This document shows positions 60,466 through 64,000 of a stretch of 64,000 nt of DNA, piece after piece. The notes beneath the pieces were generated by a model, which was not told the origin of the DNA, did no database searches, and worked only from the letters and a program-made list of their open reading frames with translations. The stretch's first letter is position 1. Each line of letters begins with the position of its first letter. Origin of the DNA: JAABQG01 sp963726365 (GTDB lineage Bacteria; Pseudomonadota; Gammaproteobacteria; Burkholderiales; Burkholderiaceae_C); the NCBI GenBank assembly GCA_963726365.1, contig CAVSCI010000006.1:240379-304378 (forward strand). The letters run 5' to 3'. Position numbers and translations under genes: made by a program.

Positions 60466-62954
60466 ATGAAGAAGATGAAGCTGGTGGTGGTCGGCAACGG
60501 CATGGCCGGCATGCGCACGCTCGAAGAGCTGCTGAAGATCGCGCCCGACCTGTACGACATCACCGTCTTCGGCGCCGAGCCGCACCCCAACTACAACCGC
60601 ATCCTGCTGTCGCCGGTGCTGGCCGGCGAGCAGACGCTCGACGAGATCGTGCTCAACCCGCTGGCCTGGTACGCCGACACGGCATCACGCTGCACCTGGC
60701 AAGAAGGTGGTCGACGATCGACCGCGCGCGAGCGCGTGGTGCGCGCCGACGACGGCACCGCAGCGCCGACTACGACCGGCTGCTGCTGGCCACCGGCTCC
60801 AACCCCTTCATCCTGCCGGTGCCGGGCAAGGACCTGCAGGGCGTGATCGCCTACCGCGACATCGCCGACACCAACGCGATGATCGACGCCGCCACGCAGC
60901 TACAAGCATGCGGTGGTCATCGGCGGCGGCCTGCTCGGGCTGGAGGCGGCCAACGGCCTGATGCGCGCGGCATGGACGTGACCGTGGTGCACATCATGCC
61001 CTGGCTGATGGAGCGCCAGCTCGACGAGGTGGCCGGCGGGCTGCTGCAGAAGTCGCTGGAGGAGCGCGGCCTGAAGTTCCTGATCGGCGCGCAGACCGCA
61101 GGCGCTGGTCGGCGAGCGACGGCACGGCCGGCGTGTGATGGCGGTGCAGTTCAAGGACGGCAGCGAGATGCCGGCCGACCTGGTGGTGATGGCCGTCGGC
61201 ATCCGCCCCAACACCGCGCTGGCCGAGAGCATCGGCCTGCACTGCAACCGCGGCATCGTCGTCAGCGACACCATGCAGACCATGACCGACCCGCGCATCT
61301 ACGCGGTGGGCGAATGCGCCGCGCACCGCGGCATCGCCTACGGCCTGGTGGCGCCGCTGTTCGAGCAGGGCAAGGTCTGCGCCACGCACCTGGCGCAGTT
61401 CGGCATCGGCCGCTACACCGGCAGCCAGACCAGCACCAAGCTCAAGGTCACCGGCATCGACCTGTTCTCCGCCGGCAACTTCCTGGGCGGCGAAGGCACC
61501 GAAGAGATCGTGATGAGCGACCCCTACGGCGGCGTCTACAAGAAGCTGGTGATCCAGGACGACAAGCTGGTCGGCGCCTGCCTGTACGGCGACACGGTCG
61601 ACGGCAGCTGGTACTTCAAGCTGCTGCGCGAGGGCCGCACGATCGGCGACATCCGCGACAAGCTGATGTTCGGCGAATCCAACATCGGCGACGCCGGCCA
61701 CCAGGGCCACAACAAGGCCGCGGCCATGGCCGACAGCGACGAGGTCTGCGGCTGCAACGGCGTGAGCAAGGGCACGATCTGCAAGGCCATCAAGGACAAG
61801 GGCCTGTTCACGCTGGACGAGGTGCGCAAGCACACCAAGGCCAGCGCCAGCTGCGGCTCCTGCACCGGTCTGGTCGAGCAGCTGCTGATGTTCACCGCCG
61901 GCGGCGACTACTCGCCACCGCCGAAGAAGAAGGCGATGTGCGGCTGCACCGACGCCGGCCACCAGGACGTGCGCGACGCGATCCGCGGCGAGCAGCTGCT
62001 GACCATCGACGACGTCTACCAGCGCCTGGACTGGCGCACGCCCAACGGCTGCGCCAGCTGCCGCCCGGCGGTCAACTACTACCTGCTCAGCACCTGGCCC
62101 AAGGAGGCCAAGGACGATCCGCAGAGCCGCTTCATCAACGAGCGCAGCCACGCCAACATCCAGAAGGACGGCACCTACAGCGTGATCCCGCGCATGTGGG
62201 GCGGCGAGACCACGGCCGGCGAGCTGCGCCGCATTGCCGACGCGGTGGACAAGTACAAGATCCCGACCGTCAAGGTCACCGGCGGCCAGCGCATCGACCT
62301 GCTGGGCGTGAAGAAGGAAGACCTGCCGGCGGTGTGGAAGGACATCGGCATGCCCAGCGGCCACGCCTACGCCAAGGCGCTGCGCACGGTGAAGACCTGC
62401 GTGGGCAGCGAGTGGTGCCGCTTCGGCACGCAGGACAGCACCCAGATGGGCAAGGACCTGGAGCGCGCGCTGTGGCGCATGTACGCGCCGCACAAGGTCA
62501 AGCTCGCCGTCTAGCGGCTGCCCGCGCAACTGCGCCGAGGCCGGCATCAAGGACGTCGGCATCATCGGCGTCGACTCGCGGCTGGGAGATCTACGTCGCC
62601 GGCAACGGCGGCATCAAGACCGAGGTGGCGCACTTCTTCGTCAAGCTCAAGACCGCGGACGAGGTGCTGGAGTACACCGGCGCCTTCCTGCAGCTCTACC
62701 GCGAGGAAGGCTGGTACCTGGAGCGCACGGTGCACTACGTCAACCGCGTCGGCCTGGACCACGTGAAGAAGAAGATCCTGGACGACGCCGACAGGCCGCA
62801 AGGCGCTGTGGGAGCGGCTGCAGTTCAGCCTGGACGGCGAGCCCGACCCCTGGTTCGAGTTCGACAAGGCGCGCAGGTGGACGTGCGGCAGTTCGAGCCG
62901 TGGCAGCCGAGCACGGCTGACTGCAGCGAAGGACGAGTGCATCGACATGAGTGA
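60466..62954 (+). CDS. nirB: Nitrite reductase [NAD(P)H] large subunit NirB, several frameshifts
   Basis: The cytoplasmic siroheme enzyme that reduces nitrite to ammonium. FAD/NAD domains come first (KLVVVGNGMAGMRTLEELL, then VMAVGIRPNTALAESIG), then a [2Fe-2S] BFD-like domain (VCGCNGVSKGTICKAIKDKG), and the siroheme/4Fe-4S ligands TCVGSEWCRFG and SGCPRNCAEAG (second pair split by an extra T at 62513 that creates a TAG). At least eight indels. Corrected size about 820 aa. A clear open stretch spans 61135-62514. The end is uncertain because the last bases are ambiguous. Confidence 0.88.
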
Positions 62955-63283
62955 CTGGACAGTGATCTGCCGCGTGGACGACATCCCGGTGCTGGGCGCG
63001 CGCCGCGTGGCGCGCGACGCGGGCCGGACGTGGCGGTGTTCCGCAACGACCAGGACCAGGTCTTCGCCCTGCTCGACCGCTGCCCGCACAAGGGCGGCCC
63101 GCTGCGCCAGGGCATCGTGTTCGGCACCAGCGTGGCCTGCCCGCTGCACAACTGGACCATCGGCCTGGACAGACGGCTGCGCCGGGCGCCCGACGAAGGC
63201 TGCACGCCGCGTTTCGCGGTGCAAGGTGGAGGACGGCACGTGCGCTGGACGCCGCCGAGCTGGCCAGCCACGCGCTGACCTGA
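62947..63283 (+). CDS. nirD: Nitrite reductase small subunit NirD, frameshifted
   Basis: The Rieske-type small subunit of NAD(P)H nitrite reductase. It begins MSDWTVICRVDDIPVLGARR, shifts near 63025, and shows the two Rieske-like motifs CPHKGG and CPLHNWTIGLD. Further changes near 63170 and 63225. The stop is at 63281. It overlaps the end of nirB. Confidence 0.82.
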
Positions 63284-63368
63284 CGCGACCGGCGCCCGCC
63301 GGCCGTCGCGCCCTGGGCGACCGCACGCGCGCTGCGACCTGAGCGCCGCGCCTGCGCCCAGTGCAGCC

Positions 63369-64000
63369 ATGACGGAGACCCGATCCACCTGTCCCTACTG
63401 CGGCGTCGGCTGCGGCGTCGTCATCGAGAGCGAGGGCGCCCACATCACCGGCGTGCGCGGCGACCCCGACCACCCGGCCAACTTCGGCCGGCTGTGCACC
63501 AAGGGCAGCACGCTGCACCTCACGGCCACGCACGGTCAGCGCCAGACGCGGCTGCTGCAGCCCATGCAGCGCGCCAGCGGCGCGGCGCCGCACGCTGTGC
63601 TGGGACGCGGCGCTGGACCAGGCCGCCGCCGCTTCGCCGGCATCTCCGCGCGCACGGGCCCGAGCGGTGGGTTTTACATGCGGGCCAGTTGCTGACCGAG
63701 GACTATTACGCCTTCAACAAGCTGGCCAAGGGCCTGATCGGCACCAACAACATCGACAGCAATTCGCGCCTGTGCATGATCAGCGCCGTGGCCGGCTACA
63801 AGAACACGCTGGGCGCCGACGCGCCGCCGGCCTGCTACGACGACCTGGACCAGGCCAGTGCGTGTTCATCGCCGGCATCAACGCCGCCTGGGCGCACCCC
63901 ATGCTGTTCCGCCGGATCGAAGCCGCCACGCGCAACCCCGAGCAAAGATCATCGTCGTCGATCCGCGCCGCACCGATACCGCCGGCTGGCCGACCTCTAC
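63369..64000 (+). CDS. nasA: Assimilatory nitrate reductase catalytic subunit, 3' end beyond window, frameshifted
   Basis: A molybdopterin enzyme that reduces nitrate to nitrite in the cytoplasm. The N-terminal [4Fe-4S] motif is intact: CPYCGVGCGVVIE, then GRLCTKG. The following frame shifts near 63567, 63610 and 63672. It then carries LLTEDYYAFNKLAKGLIGTN and CMISAVAGYKNTLGADAPP before the end. Only about the first 200 of roughly 900 residues are present. No twin-arginine signal, fitting the assimilatory type. Confidence 0.85.

Noticed and set aside
60129..62954. Single 941-codon frame spanning GAF gene and nirB
   Set aside because: Only pieces of it match the real proteins; frameshifts make the composite frame meaningless.
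56820..64000. Programmed ribosomal frameshifting as explanation of the broken nrt/nir genes
   Set aside because: Too many sites, both directions, no slippery sequence or stimulatory structure shared among them.
56820..64000. Real decay of the nitrate operon into pseudogenes
   Set aside because: Catalytic motifs and codon bias are intact between indels and there are few substitutions or in-frame stops; sequence error is simpler.
1..64000. CRISPR array, prophage or complete insertion sequence
   Set aside because: No regularly spaced direct repeats, no phage structural genes and no transposase or integrase detected.

Overview
The window looks like a chromosome segment of a high-GC betaproteobacterium, most likely Comamonadaceae (Burkholderiales). 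The evidence is a complete 14-gene nuo operon preceded by tpiA, secG and a tRNA-Leu, an rpsO-pnp pair, DUF1178 and Nudix genes behind nuoN, and a salicylate 5-hydroxylase-like oxygenase. The genus cannot be fixed from the sequence alone.

Layout. 1-4.7 kb: a truncated RNB exoribonuclease, an exported rubrerythrin, a small phosphatase-like protein, a GIY-YIG-like protein and a methyltransferase that may be an old integron cassette. 4.7-9.2 kb: a two-gene nuclease plus Cas4-like/XPD helicase module and an orphan gene. 9.3-11.1 kb: a ring-hydroxylating oxygenase pair whose Rieske domain carries an in-frame palindromic insert. 11.3-14.8 kb: a five-gene operon (dedA, J-domain protein, three unknowns). 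14.8-31.1 kb: mutL, hemolysin III, lipoprotein hydrolase, MFS pump, miaA, an ABC ATPase/permease/AttH system interrupted by hsp20, a CoA hydrolase/transferase, an ABC exporter, DUF1178 and Nudix. 31.2-45.6 kb: nuoN to nuoA (respiratory complex I), all on the minus strand. 45.7-50.7 kb: tRNA-Leu(GAG), secG, tpiA, quinone oxidoreductase, pnp, rpsO. 50.9-55.4 kb: aminotransferase, small secreted protein, orphan binding protein, second hsp20, tsaD. 55.4-64 kb: a nitrate assimilation operon (nasT, nrtABC, GAF protein, nirBD, nasA) running off the window.

Two things stand out. First, at least seven copies of a low-GC repeat with a rigid core (CCAGCG, 17 nt, GCTAT) are scattered through the window. 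Four lie inside genes at domain linkers or loops, and three of those are read in the same frame, giving related peptides. This resembles the in-frame palindromic elements of Rickettsia. A different palindrome sits in frame in the oxygenase. Second, the nitrate operon has a complete visible control region: a near-perfect sigma-54 promoter, a two-hairpin ANTAR target with the expected A1/G4 hexaloops, and a terminator before nrtA, with the ANTAR regulator nasT encoded just upstream.

Caution: single-base frameshifts cluster at 19.5-21 kb and are very dense from 56.8 kb to the end. They hit genes that are otherwise well conserved, so they are probably sequence errors and not real decay. Boundaries of the nrt/nir/nas genes are therefore approximate.
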